Assembly (NCBI GenBank): GCA_937890835.1
Contig: CALADF010000043.1
Location: 75,040 to 139,039, forward strand
Origin: an uncultured bacterium
GTDB lineage: Bacteria > Actinomycetota > Coriobacteriia > Coriobacteriales > Eggerthellaceae
Length of the DNA: 64,000 nucleotides
Reading direction: 5' to 3'
Positions within the stretch are counted from its first letter, which is position 1. Each line of letters begins with the position of its first letter. This document shows, in pieces, positions 17,459-25,396 of the stretch. A program made the translations under genes and the position numbers. The notes beneath the pieces were generated by a model that worked only from the letters and a program-made list of their open reading frames with translations, was not told the origin of the DNA and ran no database searches.

Positions 17459-18244
17459 TTAGAACGAGCAAGCGGTATCGGGCATGCATGACCTGATCTC
17501 GTCACATAAAGCGCGAAACTCAGGAACATCGACATCCCGGGGAACGTCATCGCCAACGGACCACTCCCGACAAATACGACCGGGCGACGATGAGAACAGC
17601 ACGATGAGGGGAGACACGAGGACCGCTTCGGAAATGCTGTGGGTGACGAACGCAATGGTTCTGCCCTCCTTTTTCCAAAGTCTGCGCATGCTCTCGTCAA
17701 GAGCCGAGCGCGTAAGCTCGTCGAGTGCGGAAAACGGCTCGTCCATGAGCATCACTTCAGAACCCATGGCGAGCAAGCGAGCGATGGCGACGCGCTGCTT
17801 CATCCCGCCCGAAAGCGTGCTCGGGCTAGCTTCGGCGACATCGGAAAGCCCGACCTGGGACAACGCGAGACGCGCGCGTTCGGCCGTCTCTGCCGAGTCG
17901 ATGACGTTCCCTAATCTTCGCGTCGAGCTTTTCACCGCGAAGGAGACGTTCTGCTCGACCGTCAGCCAAGGCAACAGGCTGTATTCCTGGAAAACGACTC
18001 CGCGACGAGGATCAGGACCGCAAACGGCCTCGCCTTCGAACAGAACCTCCCCTACCGTCGGTTGAGCAAACCCCGCGATCATCGACAGCGTCACGGTCTT
18101 GCCGCATCCCGAAGGGCCGATGAGGCTCACGAACTCTCCCCGCTCGATCTCAAGCGACACGCGGTCAAGCGCAACGCGCGCCCGACTCTTGGCACGATCA
18201 GCGTAAAACGCCTTCGACACATCGCGAAGCTCGATGTACGCCAT
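17459..18244 (-). CDS. ABC importer ATPase (SsuB/TauB-like)
   Basis: This 261-aa nucleotide-binding subunit energises the importer. It shows Walker A LIGPSGCGKTVTLSMI, Q-loop VVFQEYSLLPWLTV, signature STLSGGMKQRVAIARLLA, Walker B EVMLMDEPFSALDE and H-loop AFVTHSISEAV. These residues are all intact. The ATG follows the permease stop after a single base, so the two are co-translated. The binding protein follows about 70 bases downstream. Confidence 0.93.
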   Translation of the reverse strand: MAYIELRDVSKAFYADRAKSRARVALDRVSLEIERGEFVSLIGPSGCGKTVTLSMIAGFAQPTVGEVLFEGEAVCGPDPRRGVVFQEYSLLPWLTVEQNVSFAVKSSTRRLGNVIDSAETAERARLALSQVGLSDVAEASPSTLSGGMKQRVAIARLLAMGSEVMLMDEPFSALDELTRSALDESMRRLWKKEGRTIAFVTHSISEAVLVSPLIVLFSSSPGRICREWSVGDDVPRDVDVPEFRALCDEIRSCMPDTACSF

Positions 18245-18245
18245 C

Positions 18246-19136
18246 TTAAGCCCCCTCGATTCCCAAACGATGCCTCATCCAACGCTCCAAGCTCGCCAAG
18301 ACGACGCGATCGACGAACAAACCGACAAGGCAGATGACCGTGATGCAGGCGAACGCGCCCACGTAGTCGAGCAGATCGCGGGTAAGCTCGATGGAGTAGC
18401 CGATGCCGAGGCCGGTGCCCACTACCATCTCAGCAGCTATAAGCACTCGCCACGCCGAGGACATGCCGAGACGAAGCGCGTTGATAATGCTCGGAGCGGC
18501 CTGCGGAACCAGCACCTTGAAGAACACCGCAGCCCCCGACGCGCCCATCATGCGCGCAGCATCGACGATGACGGCGGGAACCATGCGTATACCGCTCGAC
18601 ACTCCTATGGTGATAACCATGGAGGACACCGCGAAGATGATGAAGATCGCCGAAGCGTCACCCAAACCGAAGATGAGAATCGCCATCGGAAGCCACGCAA
18701 GACCGGGGATCATCTGGTAAACGGAAACAGGCACCATGCCGATTTGGTATATGCGCCCGAAATACCCCAACACCATGCCCAGCCCGATACCGATCGTAGA
18801 CGCCAAGCCGAATGCGATGAGAAGACGCTTTATACTGGCGAGAACGTGCTCGAAGACGGAATGCCCGTACAGCGAACGCCCCTCGAACAGGTATTCTCCA
18901 AGGCGCTCGAAGGTTTCGAGAGGGTAAGGAAACCCAAGCGTAGCCCCTCCCGCGTTCATGAGAAGCGCGAAGAACTGCCAGATAAGCAGACCCACCGTAA
19001 CGCCGAGGGCAATGTTGCCGATCATGCTCCCGTAAGACATCCATCGCGATCCCGGAACCTCGACGACCGCGTCACGACCCTCGTTGTCGCGAACGCACGC
19101 CGCAAGTGCGCGCTCGCTCGCACCACGAGCGCGCAC
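18246..19136 (-). CDS. ABC importer permease (SsuC/TauC-like); start uncertain
   Basis: This inner-membrane permease belongs to the nitrate/sulfonate/taurine group. It has about six helices, and the cytoplasmic coupling loop is recognisable as VDAARMMGASGAAVFFKVLVPQAAPSIINALRLGM. The frame is open to GTG 19136, but that start lies inside a perfect hairpin and has no ribosome-binding site. In-frame ATGs at 19040 and 19025 lie just before the first membrane helix. The only good ribosome-binding site (GGAGAGGAG, 19164-19172) serves ATG 19153 in a different frame. The start may therefore be a coupled ATG 19025, or a frameshift may have occurred near the hairpin. Function of the body is secure; the N-terminus is not. 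Confidence 0.88.
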   Translation of the reverse strand: MRARGASERALAACVRDNEGRDAVVEVPGSRWMSYGSMIGNIALGVTVGLLIWQFFALLMNAGGATLGFPYPLETFERLGEYLFEGRSLYGHSVFEHVLASIKRLLIAFGLASTIGIGLGMVLGYFGRIYQIGMVPVSVYQMIPGLAWLPMAILIFGLGDASAIFIIFAVSSMVITIGVSSGIRMVPAVIVDAARMMGASGAAVFFKVLVPQAAPSIINALRLGMSSAWRVLIAAEMVVGTGLGIGYSIELTRDLLDYVGAFACITVICLVGLFVDRVVLASLERWMRHRLGIEGA

Positions 19137-19153
19137 TTGCGGTTTCGACCCAT
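19022..19153 (-). CDS. Possible 43-codon upstream ORF of the ABC operon
   Basis: ATG 19153 has the best ribosome-binding site of this region (GGAGAGGAG, spacing 10) and a TATAAT upstream at 19189-19194. It opens 43 codons rich in Arg and Ala and stops at TGA 19022-19024. That stop overlaps an in-frame permease ATG (19025) as ATGA. It could be a coupled leader peptide or the original permease start before a frameshift. The peptide resembles nothing I know. Confidence 0.4.
   Translation of the reverse strand: MGRNRKCALVVRASAHLRRAFATTRVVTRSSRFRDRDGCLTGA
19101..19141. repeat. Perfect 16-bp inverted repeat at the 5' end of the ABC operon
   Basis: Bases 19101-19116 are perfectly complementary to 19126-19141, with a 9-base loop. 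The hairpin would form at the very start of the ABC mRNA, about 10 bases after ATG 19153. It overlaps the annotated GTG 19136. It lacks a T-run. Confidence 0.75.
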
Positions 19154-19455
19154 GGCGACAATTCTCCTCTCCGTAAAGCAGTTATTAGATTATATCTTAT
19201 ATCGGACTAAAGCAATTACATTAACCAAAGCGAAATTCAGCCGAAGGTGCAGATGCGCACATTGAGCGTGTGACAAAACCTCGTGTTCGCCCGCCGAAAA
19301 AGCCGTAAGTGACAACAGGGAACCGCGCCCGATGATGAGCGAACAGCGTCTCAACAGATCTGACCGTTTCGAATAATATCGTTTTCAAAGTGCATTCTAA
19401 AACGACTGCCACAATCGGAAAAAACGAGCAACGGGCGTGCGAGAACGGCTCGTTT
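19154..19455. other. Intergenic region between dprA and the ABC operon
   Basis: The 302 bases between the dprA stop and ATG 19153 hold the ABC operon ribosome-binding site (19164-19172) and -10 box (19189-19194). The stretch around 19170-19240 is clearly AT-richer than its surroundings. I see no gene and no convincing dprA terminator. Confidence 0.5.
19189..19194 (-). promoter_or_regulatory. Candidate -10 box of the ABC importer operon
   Basis: TATAAT on the - strand sits 35 bases upstream of ATG 19153 in a locally AT-rich stretch. A TTGCTT lies 15 bases further upstream, which is a short spacing for a -35 element. Confidence 0.5.
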
Positions 19456-20412
19456 TCACCTCGTCCGCAGAGGGGAAGGCGATCCCGACATCGCAGGTCC
19501 GTATCGTCCGTCGGGATATTGAGCGATCAGACCCCTGCTTTGCGCTTTCGCAAGCCAAACCATCACCTTGGTGAGCACATCCTCCTCGCCAAACGCCAAA
19601 CGAGCAACACCCACCAGCTCCTCGACACCGAGCGGCTCGGCGCGCAGCGACTCAAGTAAGGCGCCGTTCACATCGGCATCTCCCTTACACACCTCATCAC
19701 CCTCGCGATTCTCGGTCCGAGGATAGCGAAGGCAACCGAAAAGATCGAAAAGCTGATCACCGAACGTCTCCTCGTCAACCACCGGAGTCGCACCTTGGTA
19801 GATAAGACGGTTGGCTCCTCGGGAATAGACCGATGTGATGGATCCGGGAACTACCAAAACATCACGATTTGCCGCCAGAGCCTCGTCAGCCGTCGAAAAA
19901 GTACCCGAAGGAAGCCCTGCTTCGACGATAAGCGTCGCCCTCGCAAGTCCCGCAATGAGACGATTTCGCTCCCTGAACATATACGGACGAGGGTCGCATT
20001 CCCACGGCTGCTCCGACACCACCGCCCCACCAGCATCGACCACACGCTGAAACAGACCCTTGTGCTCGCAGGGATAGACCCTGTCGCAACCCCCACCGAG
20101 AAACACAACCGTCTTCCCACCGACTTCGAGCGCAGCCTCATGCGCCGCCGCATCGCACCCGCGCGCCCCGCCTGAAATGATGACAATCCCTCGCTCTGCG
20201 GCTATTGACGCGAATCTTCGCGCGCATCCCCTCCCATACGGCGTCGCCTTCCTCGCCCCGATGACGGCAAGACCCTCTCGCAACACGAGAGGATCTCCGA
20301 CAACGAAAAGCTTGCGGGGCGGACGAGCTATGAGCGCAAGCGCTTGCGGGTACAGGGAGTCATCGGCGGTCAGCTCGTATCGCTCGCCTTTCAGAAGAAC
20401 ATCAGCACTCAT
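19456..20412 (-). CDS. dprA: DNA-processing protein DprA
   Basis: DprA protects incoming single-stranded DNA and loads RecA during transformation. This 318-aa protein has the Rossmann core: AVIGARKATPYG, ISGGARGCDAAAHEAAL (a Cys replaces the usual Ile of SGxARGID), FLGGGCDRVYP, and RERNRLIAGLARATLIVEAG with SGTFSTADEALAANRDVLVVPGS. A small C-terminal winged-helix-like domain follows. The N-terminal SAM domain of longer homologues is missing. The ATG lies one base after the comM stop, forming a yraN-comM-dprA unit. Confidence 0.95.
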   Translation of the reverse strand: MSADVLLKGERYELTADDSLYPQALALIARPPRKLFVVGDPLVLREGLAVIGARKATPYGRGCARRFASIAAERGIVIISGGARGCDAAAHEAALEVGGKTVVFLGGGCDRVYPCEHKGLFQRVVDAGGAVVSEQPWECDPRPYMFRERNRLIAGLARATLIVEAGLPSGTFSTADEALAANRDVLVVPGSITSVYSRGANRLIYQGATPVVDEETFGDQLFDLFGCLRYPRTENREGDEVCKGDADVNGALLESLRAEPLGVEELVGVARLAFGEEDVLTKVMVWLAKAQSRGLIAQYPDGRYGPAMSGSPSPLRTR

Positions 20413-20413
20413 C

Positions 20414-21949
20414 TCAATCCACTCCTCCCGTCCTCAAGCGATACCCGAGGGCTTCGGCAACATGATCCGCGGACACCGACACGCTTTCTTCGATATCGGC
20501 GATGGTTCGAGCAACGCGCAGGGAACCGACGACCGCCCTTCCGCTCAACGCGCTTGCGCGCGCCACGGCCTCGAGAAAGGACCGAGCCTCGTCGGTGAGG
20601 CCGCATTCGTCCGCAATGGACGGGTGCGTCGAAATGTATGTTTCGTTTCCCGCAATCGATCGGCACGAACCTTCACCGTCGCAACGTGATCGACGCCACA
20701 GCCCGAAAGCACGCCCCCGAAGCACTCCATCGCGCAATTGCGAAGAACTCACTCCACGAGTTGAGGAGATGACGTTCGACGGATCGACGCGCCGCACGTC
20801 GATTTGAATTGAAATCCTATCAACCAACGGACCGCCGATTCGGGCCTGATATTGACGAACCTGGGAAAACGTGCACGTGCACTCCCGCTCCGGATCCCCG
20901 AGATACCCGCAAGGACAGGGATTCGTTGCAGAAACGAGCAGGAACCTCGAAGGAAACGAAACCGACCCGTCTGCGCGCGTAAGGACGACACGACCCGATT
21001 CAAGCGGTTGTCGAAGGCTTTGAAGAACAGAAGACTTGAACTCTGCCAACTCATCGAGAAATAGAACGCCGTTATGCGCCAAGGAAATCTCACCCGGCCT
21101 CAAGGGATTGCCTCCGCCGACAAGTCCCGCTATCGTCGCCGAATGATGAGGATGCCTGAAAGGGCGCACGCCGCAAAGGATATCGTCGATGTCCTCGCCC
21201 GCCACCGAGTGAATGACGGCGGTTTCGAGCATTTCCGATTCATCGAGCGGCGGAAGGATCGAAGGCATGCGAGATGCGAGCATGGTCTTTCCCGAGCCGG
21301 GCGGCCCCGACATGAGCAAACCGTGATCACCCGTCGCCGCGATCTGAAAAGCTCTTTTCGCGACATCATGCCCCGCCACGTCGACGAAGTCCAAACCCTC
21401 GCCGCATACGGCTTCCACCCGTCTCGCATTCGACCTCATATCAACGAGAGGCTCCGTTGCGTGAAGCCTTCCCAAATGCGATAGCGCCTTCTGCTCGAGA
21501 TCGGCAAGGGGCACGAGCGCGCTGTCCTGCGCGCAAACAAGCCCGCAACCATGAGACCGGGCGCACACTCCGTATGCCAACATACCCGCAACGGGCCTGA
21601 CTCCCCCGTCGAGGGAAAGCTCGCCCACGAACAGCCGGCGCTGAAGCACGGCGGCGTCGATCTGACCTGTAGACACAAGGATGCCGACGGCGATGGGAAG
21701 ATCGAAGCCCGAACCCGTTTTCCTCAAGCTGCTCGGCGCCAGATTGACGACGATACGATCCTGCGGCATGGAAAAACCCGAGGCACGCACGGATGCCCTC
21801 ACTCGCTCACGCGCTTCCTGAACAGCTGCGTCGGGCATGCCGACGATAGACATACCCGGCAGCCCGCTTGACACGGTCACCTCGACGAACACCGGAACAG
21901 CTTCGACGCCGCGAATCGTCGCGCTGAGAACCGCGCACTGTCCCCTCAT
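20414..21949 (-). CDS. comM: ComM/YifB-family Mg-chelatase-like AAA+ ATPase
   Basis: ComM is a hexameric helicase that promotes branch migration of donor DNA during natural transformation. The 511-aa protein begins at ATG 21949, one base after the yraN stop. It has the N-terminal Lon-protease-like fold (VTVSSGLPGMSIVGMPDAAVQEARERV), Walker A MSGPPGSGKTMLASRMPSILP, and GEISLAHNGVLFLDELAEF (Walker B). A Cys cluster follows (NPCPCGYLGDPERECTCT), then the Mg_chelatase C-terminal domain. Further upstream in-frame codons overlap yraN and are not conserved. Confidence 0.94.
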   Translation of the reverse strand: MRGQCAVLSATIRGVEAVPVFVEVTVSSGLPGMSIVGMPDAAVQEARERVRASVRASGFSMPQDRIVVNLAPSSLRKTGSGFDLPIAVGILVSTGQIDAAVLQRRLFVGELSLDGGVRPVAGMLAYGVCARSHGCGLVCAQDSALVPLADLEQKALSHLGRLHATEPLVDMRSNARRVEAVCGEGLDFVDVAGHDVAKRAFQIAATGDHGLLMSGPPGSGKTMLASRMPSILPPLDESEMLETAVIHSVAGEDIDDILCGVRPFRHPHHSATIAGLVGGGNPLRPGEISLAHNGVLFLDELAEFKSSVLQSLRQPLESGRVVLTRADGSVSFPSRFLLVSATNPCPCGYLGDPERECTCTFSQVRQYQARIGGPLVDRISIQIDVRRVDPSNVISSTRGVSSSQLRDGVLRGRAFGLWRRSRCDGEGSCRSIAGNETYISTHPSIADECGLTDEARSFLEAVARASALSGRAVVGSLRVARTIADIEESVSVSADHVAEALGYRLRTGGVD

Positions 21950-21950
21950 G

Positions 21951-22409
21951 TCAAGCCGCCGAGAACGCGTTGATATGATGCCTGATGAGCGCCCGGTCAG
22001 AGGACACGACGACGATCGACACCACATCGAAGCGCACAGGGACGTCAACGATGTCGCAATGCTTCAGATAGCTGAGCGCGATGCGTTCGTAGCGATCCCG
22101 CTTATCGGGCGTGACGGCTTCAGCGGGGAAACCCTTCTCGCAATCGGATCGAGTCTTCACCTCGACGAAGACGAGACTCTCCTCATCACGCGCGATAATA
22201 TCGGCCTCCCCCGCCTCACACGTCCAGTTTCGCTCGAGAATGTCATAGCCGTGTTGATACAGGAAACGAGCTGCCGCATCCTCTCCACGACGACCGAGGT
22301 CGCGACTCCTCCTTCCCCGCCCCCTCCCCGTCGTGCTCTCAGAAGCCTTCTCCGTCTTAGCAAGATTGTCGCCACAGGCGACGTCTTCCGGTTTCCGAAC
22401 CTCATCCAT
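21951..22409 (-). CDS. yraN: YraN family (UPF0102) nuclease-fold protein
   Basis: This 152-aa protein is of the conserved YraN family, which has a restriction-endonuclease-like fold. The family motifs are RGEDAAARFLYQHGYDILERNW, then the acidic/lysine set GEADIIARDEESLVFVEVKTRS, which would form a PD-(D/E)xK active site. The cellular role is not established. The first 35 residues are a charged, Ser/Gly/Arg-rich extension. ATG 22409 follows GGAGG by five bases. It heads the yraN-comM-dprA run and lies next to rnhB, as in many bacteria. Confidence 0.92.
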   Translation of the reverse strand: MDEVRKPEDVACGDNLAKTEKASESTTGRGRGRRSRDLGRRGEDAAARFLYQHGYDILERNWTCEAGEADIIARDEESLVFVEVKTRSDCEKGFPAEAVTPDKRDRYERIALSYLKHCDIVDVPVRFDVVSIVVVSSDRALIRHHINAFSAA

Positions 22410-22670
22410 AGCTGCCTCCTATCATCGATGAAGACAGCCTACAGTTACCATCCGACAAGAACATGACGGCGTCGTCGCACCAAGATCACGCCTTCATGAC
22501 AAGAGAAGAGACGATCTCACGCATCAGCCGGTCAGAAATAGAGCCAAGATCTAAACGCAAATCAAGCATCGCTAAAGCAAAGATTACCGTCATCCTCTCA
22601 CAGGGCAATCAAGCAAGCAGATGCCGCCTCGTTACCACGACGATAAGGAGGGCAACCCACCCCCCGATGT

Positions 22671-23462
22671 TTAAAACAAGGTCGGCTGAGTAAACGACGT
22701 GCAAAACGAAGCTCGGTGAACGGGGCTCAAACCGAGCCTCTCGATCGCCTCGATGTGCTCGGGGCTCGCGTAGCCTTTGTTCGCGGCAAACCCATACCCG
22801 GGGTACAGCCCGTCAAGGTTCACCATCAAAGCATCGCGCTCCACCTTTGCGATTATGGAAGCGGCGGCAATGGAGGCGCAGCGTCCATCCCCCTTGACGA
22901 CGTTCACCTCGCGATCGTCAATGTGAAGAGGGTTGCCGTCGAGCAGCACTAAATCGACCGCGACGCCCTGCTGCTCTATGTCGGAAATCGCCTGCCTGAA
23001 CGCGCTTTTCAGCGACGAAGTCATACCGTGGGCATCGATATCCGCAGGCTCGATATAGCGCACTGTCCAGGCACGAGCAAGTTGTTTTACCTGTTCAGCA
23101 ATGAGAACGCGATCCTCGGGCTTTACTTGCTTGGAGTCGTTCAATCCCTCGATCACGCTATCGCCGTCTAAGACGACGGCGCCGACGGCAAGCGGACCCG
23201 CCAACGGACCACGCCCCACCTCGTCAAGGCCGATCACTGCATTCGCATTGCGTTCAGCGGCAATCTCCGCCTCAAACGAGTACAGCCGGCTCAAACGTTC
23301 ACGCTCAGCGGACTCCGCCTCCAAACGACGGCGCGCCACTTCAACGGCGCTGCGAACCCCTTTGCGAGCGTCGGCGACAAGCGAGCGCTCCAGAACCTCG
23401 AAAGCCTTGGCATCGGCCTTGCGCAACTGCTCCCTTATCTCGGCAACCGTCAAATCAAGCAC
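22671..23462 (-). CDS. rnhB: Ribonuclease HII
   Basis: RNase HII cuts RNA in RNA-DNA hybrids and at single ribonucleotides in DNA. The 263-aa protein has a helical N-terminal extension of about 70 residues and then the catalytic domain. It shows AVIGLDEVGRGPLAGPLAVGAVVLD (Asp, Glu), LVLLDGNPLHID (Asp), and KGDGRCASIAAASIIAKVERD (Asp). It ends with YGFAANKGYASPEH and SPVHRASFC. GTG 23462 is preceded by AGGGGAG. About 260 bases separate it from yraN, in which I see nothing recognisable. Confidence 0.95.
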   Translation of the reverse strand: MLDLTVAEIREQLRKADAKAFEVLERSLVADARKGVRSAVEVARRRLEAESAERERLSRLYSFEAEIAAERNANAVIGLDEVGRGPLAGPLAVGAVVLDGDSVIEGLNDSKQVKPEDRVLIAEQVKQLARAWTVRYIEPADIDAHGMTSSLKSAFRQAISDIEQQGVAVDLVLLDGNPLHIDDREVNVVKGDGRCASIAAASIIAKVERDALMVNLDGLYPGYGFAANKGYASPEHIEAIERLGLSPVHRASFCTSFTQPTLF

Positions 23463-23593
23463 GCCGCTCCCCTTTCTTCTCCCGTCTCGCAGTCAGGTTT
23501 TCGACGGATAATTGTATCGCAATCGCAAAGGAGCCGAGGCTCGTCGCATGCGCAAGCGCGCACGAGGCCTCGTAAGTCAGGAAGGACGAAACC

Positions 23594-24205
23594 GTGATAG
23601 ACGCTCAACGCTCCGCCTTGATCATCATCGACATGCAAGGTGGATTCATTGAGGAAAACTCCTCTCTGCACATTGCAGGGGCGAAGTCCTCGATACCTGC
23701 ATGCGCGCTCACGCTCGATGAGGCGAGGAAGAGCGGGATGCACGTCGTTCACGTCGTTCGTCGGTATGCGACCGACGGAAGCGACGTCGAACCCGTGAGA
23801 AGGAGCATTTGGATTGAGGGCGGCAAGCCGTTATCAGATGCCTGGCCCGAAAGTCTTCGCGAACCCGAAGCGCTCTCCCCGATCCCCGGGGAGCTGACGA
23901 TCGCGAAGCCCCGGTTCTCCGCCTTTTTCGGAACGTCGCTCGATCAGAAGCTGAAAGACCGGGGCGTCGACACCGTCGTGCTCATCGGCACGACCACGCC
24001 GAACTGCATCCGAAGCACCTGCTACGACGCGCTTTCCCTCAATTACAACGTCGTCGTCATCGAGGACGCCACCTCCTCGCGTAGCAAGCAGGTGCAGGAA
24101 GCCAATATTGAGGATATGCGCTTCATCGGCGCGACGATACTCGACAGCGAGACCTTTGCGAAAAACGGGCTCGCATCGGTTGAGGACTTGACTGCGCAGA
24201 GATGA
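23594..24205 (+). CDS. Isochorismatase-family cysteine hydrolase
   Basis: This 203-aa hydrolase shows the catalytic triad: Asp in ALIIIDMQGGFI, Lys in TIAKPRFSAFFGTSL, and Cys in LIGTTTPNCIRSTCYDALSLNY with the cis-peptide region before it. Family members hydrolyse amides such as nicotinamide, N-carbamoyl compounds or isochorismate. The substrate cannot be told from sequence. GTG 23594 follows GGAAGGA. It is a single + strand gene among - strand genes, between rnhB (divergent) and rplS (convergent). Confidence 0.9.
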   Translation: MIDAQRSALIIIDMQGGFIEENSSLHIAGAKSSIPACALTLDEARKSGMHVVHVVRRYATDGSDVEPVRRSIWIEGGKPLSDAWPESLREPEALSPIPGELTIAKPRFSAFFGTSLDQKLKDRGVDTVVLIGTTTPNCIRSTCYDALSLNYNVVVIEDATSSRSKQVQEANIEDMRFIGATILDSETFAKNGLASVEDLTAQR

Positions 24206-24311
24206 AGCGACCCCGAACATCCTCAGCCGACCGTTTACCGCGGCATTTCAAGCGCATAAACGCAGTGAAACACATTGCGCGCGTGTCTTCGCCCTTATCC
24301 CCCGCATGCAA

Positions 24312-24335
24312 GAAGGCCCCCTCTCGGGGGCCTTC
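24312..24335. terminator. Hairpin terminator between rplS and the isochorismatase gene
   Basis: Bases 24312-24321 pair with 24326-24335 across a 4-base loop, giving a 10-bp GC-rich stem between two convergent genes. The T-rich tail is weak on both strands, so it probably acts in both directions, mainly for rplS. Confidence 0.65.
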
Positions 24336-24357
24336 AGCACATGACGCGAGAGAATTC

Positions 24358-24705
24358 CTAGCGGAAGCTCTTCTCCTTGATCTTGGTGGCCTTGCCAACC
24401 TTGTCGCGGAGGTAGTACAGCTTAGCGCGGCGAACATCACCGCGGCGCGTGACCTCGATTTTCTCGATCTTCGGAGAGTGAACCGGGAAGGTACGCTCGA
24501 CGCCGATGGAGAAGCTGATCTTGCGGACGGTGAAAGTCTCACGGCTCGAAGCGCCCTGACGACGGATGACATCGCCCTGGAAAACCTGAATACGCTCACG
24601 GTTACCCTCGGTGATGCGGTAGTGAACCTTCACGTTGTCGCCAACGTTGAACTCGGGAAGATCCTGCTTGATCTGCTGCTGTTCGATAGCGCGAATGATG
24701 TCCAT
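24358..24705 (-). CDS. rplS: 50S ribosomal protein L19
   Basis: L19 lies at the 30S-50S interface. The 115-aa protein starts at ATG 24705 (MDIIRAIEQQQIKQDLP) behind AAGGAA; earlier in-frame codons are not part of the family. Characteristic stretches are PEFNVGDNVKVHYRI, RIQVFQGDVIRRQG, RETFTVRKISFSIGVERTFPVHSPKIEKIEV and RRAKLYYLRDKVGKATKIKEK. In Firmicutes it follows trmD. Here it is about 18 kb away and has its own promoter and long leader. Confidence 0.98.
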   Translation of the reverse strand: MDIIRAIEQQQIKQDLPEFNVGDNVKVHYRITEGNRERIQVFQGDVIRRQGASSRETFTVRKISFSIGVERTFPVHSPKIEKIEVTRRGDVRRAKLYYLRDKVGKATKIKEKSFR

Positions 24706-24924
24706 TGTTTCGTTTCCTTCTTTTCGTAGTGCAACCATACCTGCCGCTCAAACGCTCTTTCGATCCCAGCGTACGCGCAATGCGCGGGCATCGCATGCAA
24801 TGCCCCGATCAGCCGATCACTTAAAGACCTGTATGGCACCCTTACAGAGGTCGGATGGAAACGCTGCGGACCCGAAGGGGGATACCGTTTACTCCGACGT
24901 GAAAAGGAGCGCTTAAGAAGCCGA
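24706..24924 (-). promoter_or_regulatory. Long 5' leader of rplS, candidate regulatory RNA
   Basis: If transcription starts about 7 bases after the extended -10 at 24931-24939, the rplS mRNA carries about 220 untranslated bases. A near-perfect 20-bp palindrome lies at 24786-24805. Ribosomal-protein leaders are often autoregulatory, but I cannot match this one to a known L19 leader. Confidence 0.4.
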
Positions 24925-25072
24925 CCTAAAATTATACCAGATATAACCTGAATTGAAATAGGAAATTTGACGAGACTTCAACCTACGCCTCACGCCTTAC
25001 GCACCCGAATCGGTTGAGGCACGGTCGACGACGAAGCCATGTCAAACGGTTAAGCAAGTCGCAAGGAGGCCG
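24739..25072. other. Intergenic region between azlD and rplS
   Basis: The 334 bases hold the rplS leader and promoter (24706-24939). The remaining 24940-25072, behind the azlD stop, shows no gene and no clear terminator. Confidence 0.5.
24931..24939 (-). promoter_or_regulatory. Extended -10 promoter of rplS
   Basis: On the - strand TGGTATAAT matches the extended -10 consensus (TGnTATAAT) exactly. The region upstream is AT-rich, and a TTTCAA at 16-base spacing could serve as a weak -35. Confidence 0.7.
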
Positions 25073-25396
25073 CTATATAAGGGAAAGCAGAGCGTAAACG
25101 ACAACGCCCGTGACGGCGCTCCACAAAAGCGACTTCGTCTTCGCCGCGACAACTACCACGCAAAACGCGGCAATCAAGGGAATCCCCGCAGGCCACAACC
25201 CTGCATCGAACATCCCCGGCACAAACAGATCGTTAGCGACCAGAGCGGCGAACGCAGCAGGCGGAATGAACCCAAGCGCACGCTTGAGCATCGGAGGAAG
25301 CTCGCGACCCTTCAACAAGAACAACGGAAGAACGCGACACGCCAACATGGTGACGCCGCACGCAGCCAAAACGATCCAGAACTCAGACCATGTCAT
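25073..25396 (-). CDS. azlD: AzlD-family branched-chain amino acid export subunit
   Basis: This small membrane protein of 107 aa has about four hydrophobic helices (WIVLAACGVTMLACRVLPLFLL, IPPAAFAALVANDLFV, IPLIAAFCVVVVAAKT, AVTGVVVYALLSLI). It has the AzlD size and the motif RVLPLFLLKGRELPPMLKRALGFIPPA. AzlC and AzlD (BrnF and BrnE in Corynebacterium) form an exporter of branched-chain amino acids and methionine. The start overlaps the azlC stop by four bases (ATGA). Confidence 0.88.
   Translation of the reverse strand: MTWSEFWIVLAACGVTMLACRVLPLFLLKGRELPPMLKRALGFIPPAAFAALVANDLFVPGMFDAGLWPAGIPLIAAFCVVVVAAKTKSLLWSAVTGVVVYALLSLI

Noticed and set aside
22463..22693. 76-codon + strand ORF between yraN and rnhB
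   Set aside because: Polar, unconserved composition, no ribosome-binding site, and its end overlaps rnhB.
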